NCBI GenBank assembly: GCA_963921935.1 | Contig: OY998180.1 | Coordinates: forward strand, 206,734,244-206,798,243 | Direction: 5' to 3' | DNA length: 64,000 nt | From: Galeruca laticollis | Lineage: Eukaryota; Arthropoda; Insecta; Coleoptera; Chrysomelidae | Shown: one piece after another, positions 23,400 to 34,932 of the stretch | Numbering within the stretch: position 1 is the first letter of the stretch | How the letters are laid out: each line of letters opens with the position of its first letter | Position numbers and translations under genes: made by a program | Notes under the pieces: model-generated | Database searches by the model: none | The model's input: the letters and a program-made list of their open reading frames with translations, nothing else | Told to the model about the DNA's origin: nothing

Positions 23400-25349
23400 G
23401 GTATAATCACCAGGAGTGGATGGAATATTTCCAGCACTCCTTCAGCAAGGGATAGAGGAGATTCTTCCTCACCTGCTGAAGATTACAAGAAGCAGTCTAG
23501 CAGTGGGTCTAATACCTAGAAAATGGAGAAGGGCAAGGGTAACCTTCATACCAAAAATAGGGAAAAAGATGATCCACGAACTTTTCGACCCATCACTCTT
23601 ACAACGTTTCTACTCAACTCGATGGAGAAAGTAGTGGATAACTACATAAGAACAGAGAATCTGGATAATGTACCACTTCATAAATGTCAGCATGCCTACA
23701 GAGCGGGTCGATCAACTGAGACGGCTCTGTATCAGCTGACCGAAGTCATCCAGAGAACTCTGAACAACAAAGAAATCGCAATGTGCGCATTCCTGGATAT
23801 ATCAGGATCCTTTGACAAAACAACTCATGTTTCTGTCAAAGACGCACTAAAAAGGCGAGGAGTGAATGAAACCATTGTAAAATGGATGTATGAGTTGTTC
23901 ACAACAAGGATAGCTAAGACTCAGATGGGGAATCAAACCACCTCAGTTAAAGCCACTCGGGGGACACCTCAAGGGGGAGTGATATCTTCCCTTATCCTTA
24001 AACGGGGAAATCATAGAATGTAAATCAGAGGTTAAATATCTAGAGATAACCGTACACAGTAAACTTCTGTGGAATAAGCATGTTGAAATAACTGCTAGTA
24101 AAGTAATAAGAGCTTTGATGGCGTGCAGAAATCTAGCTGTTAAGAGGAGGGGCTGTAACCCAAAAATACTGCGATGGATGTACGCCATGATTGTGAGAAC
24201 AGCAATTACGTATGGGGCAATAGTTTGGCACACAAAAGCAAGTCAGTACAACTCGAGGAGGACCCTCGACAAAGTTCTAAGGCTTGCCTGTGTGTCCATC
24301 ACTGGAGCTATGAGAACGTGTCCAACTAAGGCACTTGAGATCATTACAGATCTTACACCTCTACATCTGGCGATAGAAAGATCTGACCAAGAGACAATTC
24401 TTAGAATATCTAAGGAAGGTTCAGGCAATGAGAGTATTAAAAATCAGGGAGCTTGGTCCTCTCTGACAAGATAAATCTCATCAGGGAATCTTCCCAGTGA
24501 CGAAATTATCAGGAAAGTAAGCATCGAAAAGAATTTCACCACGATGCTAAATACAAGGAGAGACTGGGAAAGGGAATGCACCACCCAAACTCTCAAAGAA
24601 AACACCATTAGATGGTATACGGATGGTTCAAAAACCACCATTGGAGCAGACGCTGGAGTATTTGTGCCTGGCACCAGATACTCATTATCGTTATATAGGC
24701 TCCTTCCCGAGCGCCTTTCAGGCAGAAATACATGCGATCGAAAGATGCGTGGAAAGGAACCTAGAAAGAAACTACCAGAGTTGGCATGGGAGTGCCGAAG
24801 AAAACTTGATGAATTAGGTAAGAATAACAGGGTCTCTTTAGTCTGGGAATCACGGGAAATTAAGAGGCCAATACACTTGCCAGGAAAGGAGCACAAATGC
24901 CCTTTATCGGCCCGGAGCATTTTTGTGGTGTACCAAAATGCTCCTACGAGAAAGAGCTTCGGAAGAAAGAGGAAACCGAAAGAGAAGCACTCTGGCGGTG
25001 CCTTCCCGGGTTGGAACATTCCAAAAAGTTCCTGTGGAACTTTGACACTGCTAGATCCAAAAAATATTTGGACATCAGTAAATATAAGCTACATCTCCTC
25101 ACGGGCTTTCTTACACTGCCGCCTTAGAAAGCACTTAATGAGAATAGGTCTAGCAGAGATTGACGAGTGTAGATTCTGTGGGGAGGAGGATGAAACTCCG
25201 GATCACCTAGTTCTGGAATGCCTCGCCATTGCAATCCAACGCAAGAAATGCTTCGGACAAGAAACTTGTAAGAGTGAGCACATAACCTCGTTGAAGCCGT
25301 TCCAAATACTAGAGTTCATTAGAACCTTGGAACTGGAAGACGAACTGTA
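23400..25349 (+). pseudogene. Jockey/R1-like non-LTR retrotransposon ORF2, internally deleted
   Basis: Starts SPGVDGIFPALLQQG and runs through reverse transcriptase motifs (FRPITLTTFLLNSMEKVVD, AMCAFLDISGSFD, RGTPQGGVISSL). At about 23990 the sequence jumps directly to the post-palm EVKYLEITVHSKLLW, so the YADD active-site segment is deleted. The thumb follows (VRTAITYGAIVWH), then an RNase H domain with IRWYTDGSKTTIGADAGVF at about 24610 and a C-terminal zinc knuckle (CRFCGEEDETPDHLVLEC) ending at 25349. Frameshifts occur at about 23530 and 24690. A G-rich stretch and GCACTGTAACCCCGTT follow as 3' UTR to about 25435. Confidence 0.75.
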
Positions 25350-25439
25350 GTAGTAGCGAGAACAGCTCTGATAGGGGGGGGGCACCATAAATATTTGGTT
25401 TCAGTGCACTGTAACCCCGTTAAAATCTAATCTAAGGTA

Positions 25440-26972
25440 CAAGTGAAATTGATGAAAGTGCAGGTAAGCAGAAGTTCATAGGATCAATAAATTACATAAA
25501 TGAGGTACAAATAAATGAGTGGATAACAAATGTAATCATAAATAATAAAAATATTCAACTGAAAATTGACACTGGTGCCATGGCAAACATCATTTCGTTT
25601 AATCTTTTTAAAAGGTATCAGCCTGTATTTCGTTAAATATAATAAAAAGAATTAATGCAGTTGAGGGAAAAATTGATTATAAAGTCTTGATAAAAGAATA
25701 TAAGAATTCATTTGAGTGGATAGGATGCATTAGTGGGAAATGTCACATAGAAATTGAACCAAATAGTAAGCCAGTGGTTCATCCAATCAGAAAAGTGGCT
25801 TTTCCTTTAATGCAACCACTAAAAGAATATTTATTAGGTTTGAAAAAAGATAAAATCATTGAAAAGGTCGAGGGTACTTCTGATTGGGTAAATGCGTTAG
25901 TTACAGTTAGAGAAAAAATGGGAAATTGAGAATTTGCTTGGACCCTAAAGACTTAAATAGTGTCATAAAACGAGAGTGTGATAAAATACCCATATTCGAA
26001 GAAATATCATGTAATTTGGCAGGCGGCGCAAAGGTATTTAGCACATTAGATACCAGCAGCGGATTTTACGAAATACCTCTAGACAAGGATAGTGCAAAGT
26101 TGTGCACCTTTGACACACACTTCGGGCGCTATAAATTCGTCAGGCTGCCTTATGGAGTAAGCTGTGCACCCTAAATTTTTTCAGAACAGTCCAAAAATAT
26201 TTTTGGGGGTATAGAAGGTGCAAACTTGTATATTGACGATATAATAATCGGGGGATAAAATAAAAGAGAACATGATGAGCTGTGAGAAAAGTATTAGATA
26301 TTGCAAAAGCACATAAGATAACATTTAATTTAAGTAAGTGCATATTCGATCCGTCACAGATATAATAATGGGTCACATAATTTCAGACGAGGGGATTTCT
26401 CCTTCTAACATAAAAACTAAGGCAATTCAGGAGATGCCTCGCCCACAAAATAAGCAAAATGTACAGAGACTGACAGGAATGTGTACCTATGTTAGTAAAT
26501 TTATAAAAAACTATTCTCATAAAACTGAACCTCTTAGAAACCTTATAAAAAATATTGTTGAATTTATCTGAGATGATCAAACTGAAGAAGCATTTTTAAA
26601 TCTGAAAAGCACTCTTACCAGTGCATATGTATTACAATTTTTTGATATTAATAAAAAGGTAGTTATCTCAGTAGACGCTTCTAAATCAGGAGTAGGTGCG
26701 TGTCTGCTACAAGACAACCTATCGTTTTCGGGCAAAAAGTGGTGGTTGAAACTGTGTGATCATCAACCCCTAATCTCAATATTTAAAAAAGGGTTAAATA
26801 AACGTCCGGCAAGATTACAAAGAATGCTTCTACAGCTCCAGAAATTTGACATAGAAATTAGATTTAAACGAGGTAAAGAGTTGTTATTAGCAGATGCCTT
26901 ATCTAGGGCTTACATAAATGAATCAGAAATTAATAAGGACGTTGATGATGACATTGAGAGCCAAGTTTGCTA
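25440..26972 (+). pseudogene. Ty3/gypsy pol fragment: protease, reverse transcriptase, RNase H
   Basis: The protease box is LKIDTGAMANIISF at about 25563. Reverse transcriptase runs through VVHPIRKVAF, LRICLDPKDLNSVIK, STLDTSSGFYEIPL, RLPYGVSCAP and LYIDDIII at about 26230. The connection is MCTYVSKFIKNYSHKTEPLR. RNase H begins VISVDASKSGVGACLLQD near 26670 but is shortened before CDHQPLISIF, and the region ends ADALSRAY. Stops and frameshifts separate the pieces. Integrase and LTRs are not found in this orientation. Confidence 0.75.
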
Positions 26973-28077
26973 GTATATTCAGAGCTTAATGCTACACCAG
27001 AAAAAATTAATTCTAAAAACTGTCTTTAATGTGCAAAACCATTGTGTTCTACAATGGAATAATATAACTTCACATGAATTAATATCAGTACGGACATCTG
27101 CTGTACAGTATTATAACATTAAATAGAAGGTCACGTTGTGAATCATAAATTACTATTTTCGTGTATCGATTATAAATATGCACTGTACATATAGGAAACT
27201 CCCATCATTTTTACTTTTATATCACTAGATGTCGCGTTACTAAAAAGTATTTCCTATTCGCTTTCCACGCTAATTTTTTTAGTAACACATATTCGTTATA
27301 ATATACCTATAATATTGTTGTTTCTACATGCGATTTGATAAGTGGCACTCAATGGTCATTATCAGTTAATGTGAGCGATCGCCAGAATTGTCAATACTGT
27401 AATTAATGTATAGGTAAATCTTCATAAGCGATACTCCCTCTGAAGAGTGTTTGTGTAACCAAGTTAATATACATTGTTGTGGTTTGGGTAACTTAAGCGG
27501 TATAAAATAGAGGATGTGAATTAAACCATTTCCCGTTTTATTCACTTTGAATATGAATAATTATTACTATTGTGTGCTCTTCCTGGCCAGAAAATCATGA
27601 ACAAGTGCTTTCACAGTTTTCCAGTAGTGGGAAATGTGAAAGTTTTTCAGGAAACTGAAATTGTGGAGGCAGGGAACTTGTTGACAGAAGCAAATAATAG
27701 ATTAGGCAAGTGAAAATACGAAAAAGGGTGTCTAATTATAAGAAATTTTGCAATTTAACTTGAGATCAAAATTATTTTAGCACGATAACGCTTTTTTTTA
27801 TTGGAATTGTGTACACCTTTTATTCATTTAACGAGGAAATCCAATGTGTGTTTGCATTTCTCCACTATTTCCTGCCTTTCATGAACATAACATTTTCTAA
27901 AGTTTCATAAAACTACTAGATAATTGTCCTATGATTTCATTGGGGCTTGAATCAATAGCACTTGATTGCATGCATATAATACATAAACCGTGTATATAAC
28001 ATAAACGTCAATTAAATCAACATTTATTCTCGTTTTCCCACTTAAAATGAGATGTCCTGCAATCAACACATATTTCA
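26973..28077. other. Intergenic
   Basis: No gene supported. GGTATAAAATAGAGG at about 27499 is a good TATA-box match with no gene next to it. A hairpin with arms GTTACTAAAAA lies at 27236-27286. Confidence 0.4.
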
Positions 28078-28371
28078 CACTAGCGGTTAAATCACAAGTT
28101 ACGTTCCATGATTTGATTGGTCCGTTTTGCGTCGTTCTCTGTTGTACCCATATACATATAAATAAATATTTATTACGTATATGGTTGTACCACAGTTATC
28201 TTTCTGTTTACTTTTATATTTTTTTCCATATAAAAAGACGCATGTCAATAGTTATTCGTTGGACTCATTTATTTTGTTCTGCAGTCGCGTTACAGAAAAC
28301 GGATCATCGTCCGTATTTTGTGAGTCGCCTTGTTATACCTAGTTAATAAAATCACAATTACAAACATTACA

Positions 28372-28509
28372 ATGGGTGTTAAGTGTTTCGTTTGTGATAA
28401 ATATTATTCTAATCAATCTAATTTAAATAATCATAGAAAAAAGTGCATAATATCAAGCCCAAGATTGTGTCCTATTATGATCGATCAAAATCTATGTGCA
28501 AGTGCTTGA
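28372..28509 (+). CDS. Small C2H2-like zinc-finger open frame, 45 residues
   Basis: The frame starts MGVKCFVCDKYYSNQSNLNN and reaches HRKKC, so it carries a CxxC...Hx4C zinc-finger pattern resembling the first finger of larger zinc-finger proteins. It ends at a TGA 18 codons after the finger. No downstream exon was found. It lies inside the THAP-type element and points opposite to the THAP pseudogene. It may be a broken first exon or chance, and the short length limits confidence. Confidence 0.35.
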   Translation: MGVKCFVCDKYYSNQSNLNNHRKKCIISSPRLCPIMIDQNLCASA

Positions 28510-28906
28510 AGAAAAGTTGTACCTAACACATAGATATTATAATATATATTATACAATAGATGGGCCACTCTACTGAATAATTATTCAATGTTATTTTACT
28601 TCAACCCACCGCTATAGCGCTGCATATAGAACCAGCGGGCTTTTTGAAATATATGGAAATAACTATTTTTGCTATTTATTTTCAACAGATAGAAATAGTG
28701 AGCTCTAATGTATTTTCATGCACCTTTTTAAAGGGCTCGAGAATACATTAGCTTACACCAATTTTATCAATCGACAACGCTATTAATAAGGAATTTTATG
28801 AAAAGTGGAATTAATATTCCAAAATAAAAGACTGTTTGAACACATTATTTTTATTCATGAAAAAACAGGAAACAAATCAATTTACTTATTCCAAATTTAG
28901 ATTTAT

Positions 28907-29941
28907 TTATAATTCAACTCTTTTTTTAATCTCAAACAGTTGTTTTCGTACACCGGAATTTTGTCTGTCAATTTTTCTGGCTAGTGAAACCATGTTTTTG
29001 GCAATTCCATAAAATTTTCTAGCTTTGGGCGTTAGCTGAATGGCTCTACTTGAATCTCCATGGCTTAGTAAATTCAATCTTTGTTTAATATCTGAAAAAA
29101 TATTATATGTACTATTTTTTACTTACATTTAATATTGCGATTCACTTTTTACATATTACTTTTTAAAATATAGTCTGGAATTATTTAGAAACAGTTAGTT
29201 TCAACAAAGTAATGGTCAAAACAGTAAACTTTCTACATACTCTAAAAATTTACCTTTACGTTTGCTGGGTGTCTTTAATGTAGTAAGAATGGTGTTCGAG
29301 GTAGTTGGAGTGCTGCAGGAGGCGATGGCAGGATATGACTCTGAACCTGTAATAGTAAAAGCTTTAGTTATATTTGCTAAGTCAAAATGAAACTTTTTTA
29401 AAGCATCATCAGAAAATTTTTTTTAGCAAAACAAAAATAAATAGGCCAAATCGCTTTTAACTTTTGTAATATACAACAAAGTTTGTGGCTTTGTCTATTT
29501 TTGACATATTCAATAGCACACACTGAAAACGATTCCTAGTGAGAACTTCAATTATAGTGTAGCAAATCTAAATTTTCATATTTACTGGGCTGCTCCTCAT
29601 AATTATGAAGCAAGCTGATGAAACTACAATTAATTACTTTTTCGTGTTTTTCGCTGTCAGATTAAAATACATTTCCTAAAACCAGTTTTTGCTACGACTA
29701 CTTATGATATGGGTCAATTTCCACAATAGTATTGTACATTACCTTGGGATTCAACAATGTCCTGGTTCTTCTCAGGTAATTCCTCCATACCATAGATAAG
29801 ATAATTGCTCCATACTTCTTGTTGGTGCGGGTATATATAAGTTTGGAACTGCATTTGCTTTTAAGTTTGTTTAGGAAGGAGATGCATTTTAATGTCTTTA
29901 CTTGTATTTTTACAAGTGGGAACAATACAGTATTGAACCAT
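28907..29941 (-). pseudogene. THAP-domain gene, three exons, disrupted
   Basis: Exon 1 (29941-29743) starts MVQYCIVPTCKNTSKDIKMH, the first Cys pair and N-terminal strand of a THAP zinc finger, and ends VESQ at donor GTAATG. Exon 2 (29346-29254) follows acceptor TATTACAG and ends TPSKRK at donor GTAAAT. Exon 3 (29091-28907) follows TTTTTCAG and encodes LTPKARKFYGIAKNMVSLAR and a basic helix to a TAA stop. All junctions keep phase. In exon 1 an in-frame TAA (29861-29863) follows codon 26, and the middle of the domain, which should hold the second Cys, the last His and the conserved Trp, is missing. A full THAP domain is about 80-90 residues. Probably a relic transposase-derived gene. Confidence 0.6.
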
Positions 29942-30383
29942 ATTGTTAATGTTTAATATACACAATCACTTGAAAAGCACAAAAATGTCTGTTTATACAA
30001 ATTAATATAATAATAACCGTATAATATACAAACGAAAGCAATGGCTGATAATGGCGATCGAAGTATCAAAATGAGATGGAGGTTATAGAAATGGCGAGAT
30101 TTTAAAAATCTGACAGTTCATTGATTATGTAGCGCTACCGGCGACGGGTGGTATAACTAAATAAACATGACAAAATTTATAGTGGGAGTGAGCATAGCAT
30201 GACCTAACACAGAATATCAACCTAACCTAACCTATCCTTTATCTATGGTCTTTGACACAAGACGAAAGTCTCCTTCATTTAAAAAAGACCGCCGTTTAAC
30301 GAACGTTTATCTGTCCAATAAAAACGACGCGTAAACACGATCAATTAAATCATGGAATGTAACTTGCGATTTAACCACTCGTA

Positions 30384-30882
30384 CATATATTCAGTATTCA
30401 CCTTCTCATTTGGAATTAGCATTTCCTCCCAAATATGACATGTATTCCGAAATACTCAGTTTCAAATTTCTAAAAAATAAATTTGTATAAACTTATTCTA
30501 GTCTGACCTCATTAACAAACCTGAAAATCAAATATGTAGTAAAAACAAAAGAGGAAATCGCATTTTTCTCTATAATTATTAAAAACCAAAACCAAGTCCA
30601 AAATACAAAAGACAACCACTAAAATACTTTTATTATCTACACAAAACACCATAACATAAACAAATGGCAATGTATATTAAGTAGTTTCCGGTTGTCACTA
30701 CCGTGGCGCTGCCACTCGTGTTCGAAAATATTTTCAGAAGCATTGATGTTATAACCATGGACTGCGCCTAAGTAGAAAATACTGTGGTCAACATAGGTAG
30801 GCAACACATTCAACTCAATAGTGGCAAAATACAAACTTTATACTAGACTTGATATAATACAAGTACGTTCTTTTTGCAAATT
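30384..30882. other. Intergenic
   Basis: AT-rich, no supported gene; a 65-codon minus-strand frame at 30637-30834 has no motif. Confidence 0.35.
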
Positions 30883-30965
30883 ATGAAAATAAATATAGTG
30901 AAATCGTGCGCCGCTTTTGCCTGCACTGAACGATATTCAAAAAATGGATTAATATCGTTCCACAA
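30883..30965 (+). CDS. Orphan first exon of a THAP-domain gene
   Basis: Encodes MKINIVKSCAAFACTERYSK followed by NGLISFHK and a strong donor, AAGTGAGTA. The CxxxxC pair and the ISFHK segment fit the start of a THAP zinc finger. No following THAP exon (FPKD...W) could be found before the family A repeat at 31190, so either the next exon lies far away or the gene is truncated. It is distinct in sequence from the THAP pseudogene at 28907. Confidence 0.45.
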
Positions 30966-31189
30966 GTGAGTATATTCATTAATTTGTTGACTTATTATAA
31001 GGTTATTTAGATAGATTTTGGCGCCAACGTTATATCAGTTGAAATAGAGAATTGTGCATATTTAGATACTGGTTTTTAATGGATCATTGCCACTAAAATA
31101 TAGATACATTCAATCTTTCTAAAAATACCGTCTTGTGCAGCAAACAATTTATGATGGAAGATTTTTACTATCCTGAGCATCTATTAAAC

Positions 31190-31861
31190 AAAAAAAATAA
31201 ACGGTTTTAAAGATTAAAACTAACTTTTCCGCATATGTGAGATGCCCTCAACAATATTCGATCATAAAATTGTCACTTGTATACACTTCGGGGGATGTAT
31301 CTTGCTAACAAACCGAAATCGATCCAAAAAGCACAAAAAATGTGGCACTTCAGGTACCATAACACCCGTTGTACTAGCTCTGGTGAGCTAAAAATTAATA
31401 AGGTTCATCTATAAGCTACCCTGAACAATATTCAATTATAAAATTGGTCACTTGTATACACTCTGGAGGCAGTATCGTGGTAACAAATTGAAAATTCTCC
31501 AAAAATGACAAAAATTTGGTACTTCAAGTACCATAGCACTCGTTGTCAAGGCTTTAGTGAGCCGAATATCGATAGAGTTCATCTTTCAGACGCCCTAAAT
31601 AATATCCAATCATAAAATTGGCCACTTGTATATATTAGGGCGGCTGGATCGTGCTAACAAACTGAAATTTCTCCAAAAACGATAAAAAGGTCGTACTTTA
31701 AGTACTATAGCACCTGTTCTACTGACTCTTTTGATCTGAACATCAATAGGGTTCATCAGTGAGATGTCCTGAATAATATTCAATAATAAAATTGGTGACT
31801 GTTGCACTCCGGGGGCTGTATCGTGCTAACAAACTGAAATTTCTCAAAAAATGACAAAAAT
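31190..31861 (+). repeat. Family A dispersed element, copy 3, left part
   Basis: Starts AATAAACGGTTTTAAAGATT and ACTTTTCCGC and carries about four monomers with the landmark GCTAACAAACTGAAATTTCT. It breaks off at 31861 where a solo LTR is inserted and resumes at 32696. The target sequence ATGTAGTACTTCAAG matches the family's uninterrupted copies (ATGTCGTACTTCAAG). Confidence 0.75.
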
Positions 31862-31866
31862 GTAGT

Positions 31867-32690
31867 TGTTCGAATTTGGTTTTAATTACCAAATTCTCCC
31901 GTGATTCTATCAATTTCCCCTGTATAATAAAAGTCGAATATTATGCTCAAAATACATAACTAAATATATCCTTATTTTCAACAGTTAATATTTCTTTACT
32001 TCACTAAAAAAAGTCATTTAAATTTACTAACACCTAAGAAAAACAGATAAATATCGTTTTCTGAAATTCTACTGAACATATCAAAGTCCCCGACATCTTA
32101 TCTCTTCATAAAAACTCTCTTCCAAACTCTGTTATCTGCATCTACGAAACCGTTGAAAACCCCACAAAAAACATCTCCATATCTGCAACATTCACTTGTT
32201 GTTCGAACGTTACATTTTAAAATACTTTTATCCCATTGGCTAGTTTCTAATAGTTTACTCATTCCTCGATCCTACGTCATCAAACATATAAATACGAAAA
32301 TAGCCTCATTTTTACTTCACTTCCCAGATAGCTTTCACACTTCTCAGACACCCTCTTTCATCATATAACATGCTACAACTTCGTAAAACCAGCCGGCGTT
32401 TTTAACCCGGGAACCACCATGTGTCCGTAATCTTTATTCTTTTCATAAACCAACATAGTATGTGCACAATACTTTCAGTTACCGCGAAAAGTCAAGTGAA
32501 TTCTTAATTGTCGAAGCAACAGTAAATAACTTATATTTCATGACAATATAAATCATAACGTGATATCAGTGTTTTAATTTCATTCTACGGTTCATCGTTA
32601 CTTAAGTGACAAACGGCCGTAGTGGTCCTTCGCAAAGCCAAAAATACATTCCCTCTAATTAACCCGAAGTAAAAGGGTTAAATTAGAACA
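31867..32690 (+). mobile_element. Solo LTR, 824 bp, inserted in family A copy 3
   Basis: Begins TGTTCGAATTT and ends AAATTAGAACA, so the termini form TGTTC/GAACA inverted repeats, and it is flanked by the perfect 5-bp target duplication GTAGT (31862-31866 and 32691-32695). CATATAAATACG at about 32283 is a TATA box. A 5-bp duplication fits Copia or BEL/Pao elements, and some Gypsy. No internal retroelement sequence remains. Open frames inside (e.g. 32153-32368) have no recognisable motif. Confidence 0.8.
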
Positions 32691-32695
32691 GTAGT

Positions 32696-32945
32696 ACTTC
32701 AAGTGACATAGCACCTGTTGTACTGGCTCTAGTGAGCTGAAAATCAATAGGGTGAGATGTCGACAACGACGACATACACACAGGATTTAGTTCCTAAAAA
32801 CCGTTTTTTTCGTCTTGTTCTTGATGAAAAACGTAAAAATAACTCATAAATTTTTTTCAAAATTCCAACTTTTTTGGGGTAATCCAATACTTTTTTCGCA
32901 TATTAGATAGGTTGGGCGGAAAAGTAAAAAAAGAAAAAAAAACGA
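32696..32945 (+). repeat. Family A dispersed element, copy 3, right part
   Basis: Continues the interrupted monomer, then gives the right module (ACATACACACAGGATTT, CGTAAAAATAACTC, TTCGCATATTAGATAGGT) and the end GGGCGGAAAAGTAAA. Confidence 0.75.
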
Positions 32946-33304
32946 TCATCAGCGCTTACTTTATCTACAATTTCTTCAGCAAGTACCACTTCAACATCCA
33001 CACTTACTACATGCCATGAATCTAGAATACATCAAAAGAAAACGAGTACTAAAAAAGTTAGATACAAATGATGTTGAGATTTTAATGAAACACATATAAA
33101 ATCTCTAACCGATGCAAAAATGATATTCAAGCAGCTATCAATAGAATATTGTTACAATAAAAGAAAATTAAAAGTTTACGGATGGGAAATTGCAGATCAT
33201 CTACGTTTTCGTCCACTTTTTCTTATAAATAAAACCGCTAAGAAATTTATTTGAACATTTGAAAGAGACAAAGTATCAAATTATTGATGAACAGTTGAAA
33301 TTCT
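32946..33304. other. Intergenic
   Basis: No long open frame and no recognised motif. Confidence 0.35.
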
Positions 33305-33311
33305 GTTAATA

Positions 33312-33447
33312 GTATATTACGTAACAAGAGTTGTAAGTAACCCATTACGCACGAAATGAAAAAGTCTATGCACGAAGCCGCGCAGCGGCGAGTGCATAAA
33401 TTTCATGAGTGCGTAATGGGCTTACAACTCGTGTAACGTACTATACT
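33312..33447. repeat. Foldback element with GC-rich core, tandem copy 1
   Basis: Arms GTATATTACGTAACAAGAGTT and its approximate complement enclose a nested palindrome, CACGAAGCCGCGCAGCGGCGAGTGC, at about 33377. Inner arms carry CATTACGCAC and GTGCGTAATG. A single strand could form a hairpin of about 60 paired bases. Confidence 0.8.
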
Positions 33448-33927
33448 TTTTCTACGCCCATTCATTTTCTTCCATTAAGTAAAAAACATCGCAATCATTT
33501 AAACTTTATTATAATAGTTGTTAATAACAACTGAACAATTATTGTAAATCGATTGTGCTTTATTATTTAATGGTGATGACCGGTTATTTATAATTGTATT
33601 ATATTTTGTTCAAGAAACTGACAATATAAATGACTACACATTTATTTTCATAGCATACTACTTAAGAAAACGTGTCCTATTTTTAAAGAAATTGCATGAT
33701 GTGCTGCCTACATTTAGGGGCATCACTCTTTCAATCCTAAATACATCTCGCTAATGCTAAAAGTTTTTATGTTTTTTAATTGACTAAATTTATGTATATA
33801 GACCAAATAAAGTCTTACGTAAATAAAAATTTGATTGTAATTTAATTAAACCAAGAAGTTTAAGTTTTCTTCTCAAAACGCACGTGTATGCTATGAGATC
33901 TCATTACGTGCATGTTATTGTTAATAG

Positions 33928-34062
33928 TATATTACGTAACAAGAGTTGTAAGTAACCCATTACGCACGAAATGAAAAAGTTTATGCACGAAGCCGCGCAG
34001 CGGCGAGTGCATAAATTTCATGAGTGCGTAATGGGCTTACAACTCGTGTAACGTACTATACT
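33928..34062. repeat. Foldback element with GC-rich core, tandem copy 2
   Basis: Almost the same as the foldback at 33312, carried along by the 616-bp duplication. Confidence 0.8.
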
Positions 34063-34543
34063 TTTTCTACGCCCATTCATTTTCTTCCATTAAGTAAAAA
34101 ACATCGCAATCATTTAAACTTTATTATAATAGTTGTTAATAACAACTGAACAATTATTGTAAATCGATTGTGCTTTATTATTTAATGGTGATGACCGGTT
34201 ATTTATAATTGTATTATATTTTGTTCAAGAAACTGACAATATAAATGACTACACATTTATTTTCATTGCATACTACTTAAGAAAACGTGTCCTATTTTCA
34301 AAGAAATTGCATGATGTGCTGCCTACATTTAGGGCATCACTCTTTCAATCCTAAATACAAAATACATCTCGCTAATGCTAAAAGTTTTTATGTTTTTTAA
34401 TTGACTAAATTTATGTAAATAGACCAAATAAAATCTTACGTAAATAAAAATTTGATTGTAATTTAATTAAACCAAGAAGTTTAAGTTTTCTTCTCAAAAC
34501 GCACGTGTATGTTATGAGATCTCATTACGTGCATGTTATTGTT

Positions 34544-34669
34544 AAATGTCATTTACAAGGAATGTTGACAGTGCGATTGTTGACGTTTACAGACATGGAC
34601 GTAGAAAAATGTCATTTACAAGGAATGTTGACAGTGCGATTTTTCACGTTTACAGACATGGACGTAGAA
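34544..34669 (+). repeat. 63-bp direct repeat, two copies, in an open frame
   Basis: Units 34544-34606 and 34607-34669 (AAATGTCATTTACAAGGAAT...) differ at two positions (ATTGTTGAC/ATTTTTCAC). The period is a multiple of three, and a 96-codon plus-strand frame (34505-34795) stays open through both. Nothing else supports that frame as a gene. Confidence 0.7.
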
Positions 34670-34932
34670 AAAAATATATTTCACTATCAAAAAAAAGAAA
34701 TTAGTGTACAGTTAGATTCGACATCAAAATTAATTTTATTTTCCGTCGACCATGTATTTACATCCGCTATTAACGTTCCCAAAATCATACATTAATGACC
34801 CCTGTTCATGCATGTTTTTCTGTTAATGCACGATTTTGATGATTTCCATGGTAACCAAGGAAATCAACCAAATTAAAAAACGTCAAGCTAAAACGCTGTT
34901 CGCTGTCATTATTAGTCTTTTGGGTTTATTTT

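Larger units (their letters stand above)
28078..30383. mobile_element. THAP-type DNA transposon bounded by inverted repeats, 2.3 kb
   Basis: About 55 bases at 28078-28133 recur, inverted and about 80-85% alike, at 30325-30383. The shared core is GGTTAAATCnCAAGTTAC, then TTCCATGATTT. Short CATAT-containing sequences flank both ends but do not give a clean target duplication. Inside are a THAP pseudogene on the minus strand and a small zinc-finger frame on the plus strand. THAP domains are known DNA-binding parts of P-like and Kolobok-like transposases, so a relic DNA transposon is likely. Confidence 0.55.
33305..34540. repeat. 616-bp direct tandem duplication
   Basis: Two nearly identical units, 33305-33920 and 33921-34540, each starting GTTAATAGTATATTACG and ending near CATTACGTGCATGTTATT. 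They differ at a few single bases and a short indel near 34345, so the duplication is recent. Each unit starts with a foldback (33312-33447 and 33928-34062). The following 480 bases are AT-rich and non-coding. Confidence 0.85.

Noticed and set aside
27499..27513. TATA box marking a gene start
   Set aside because: GGTATAAAATAGAGG is a good match but no coding sequence or LTR boundary could be tied to it.
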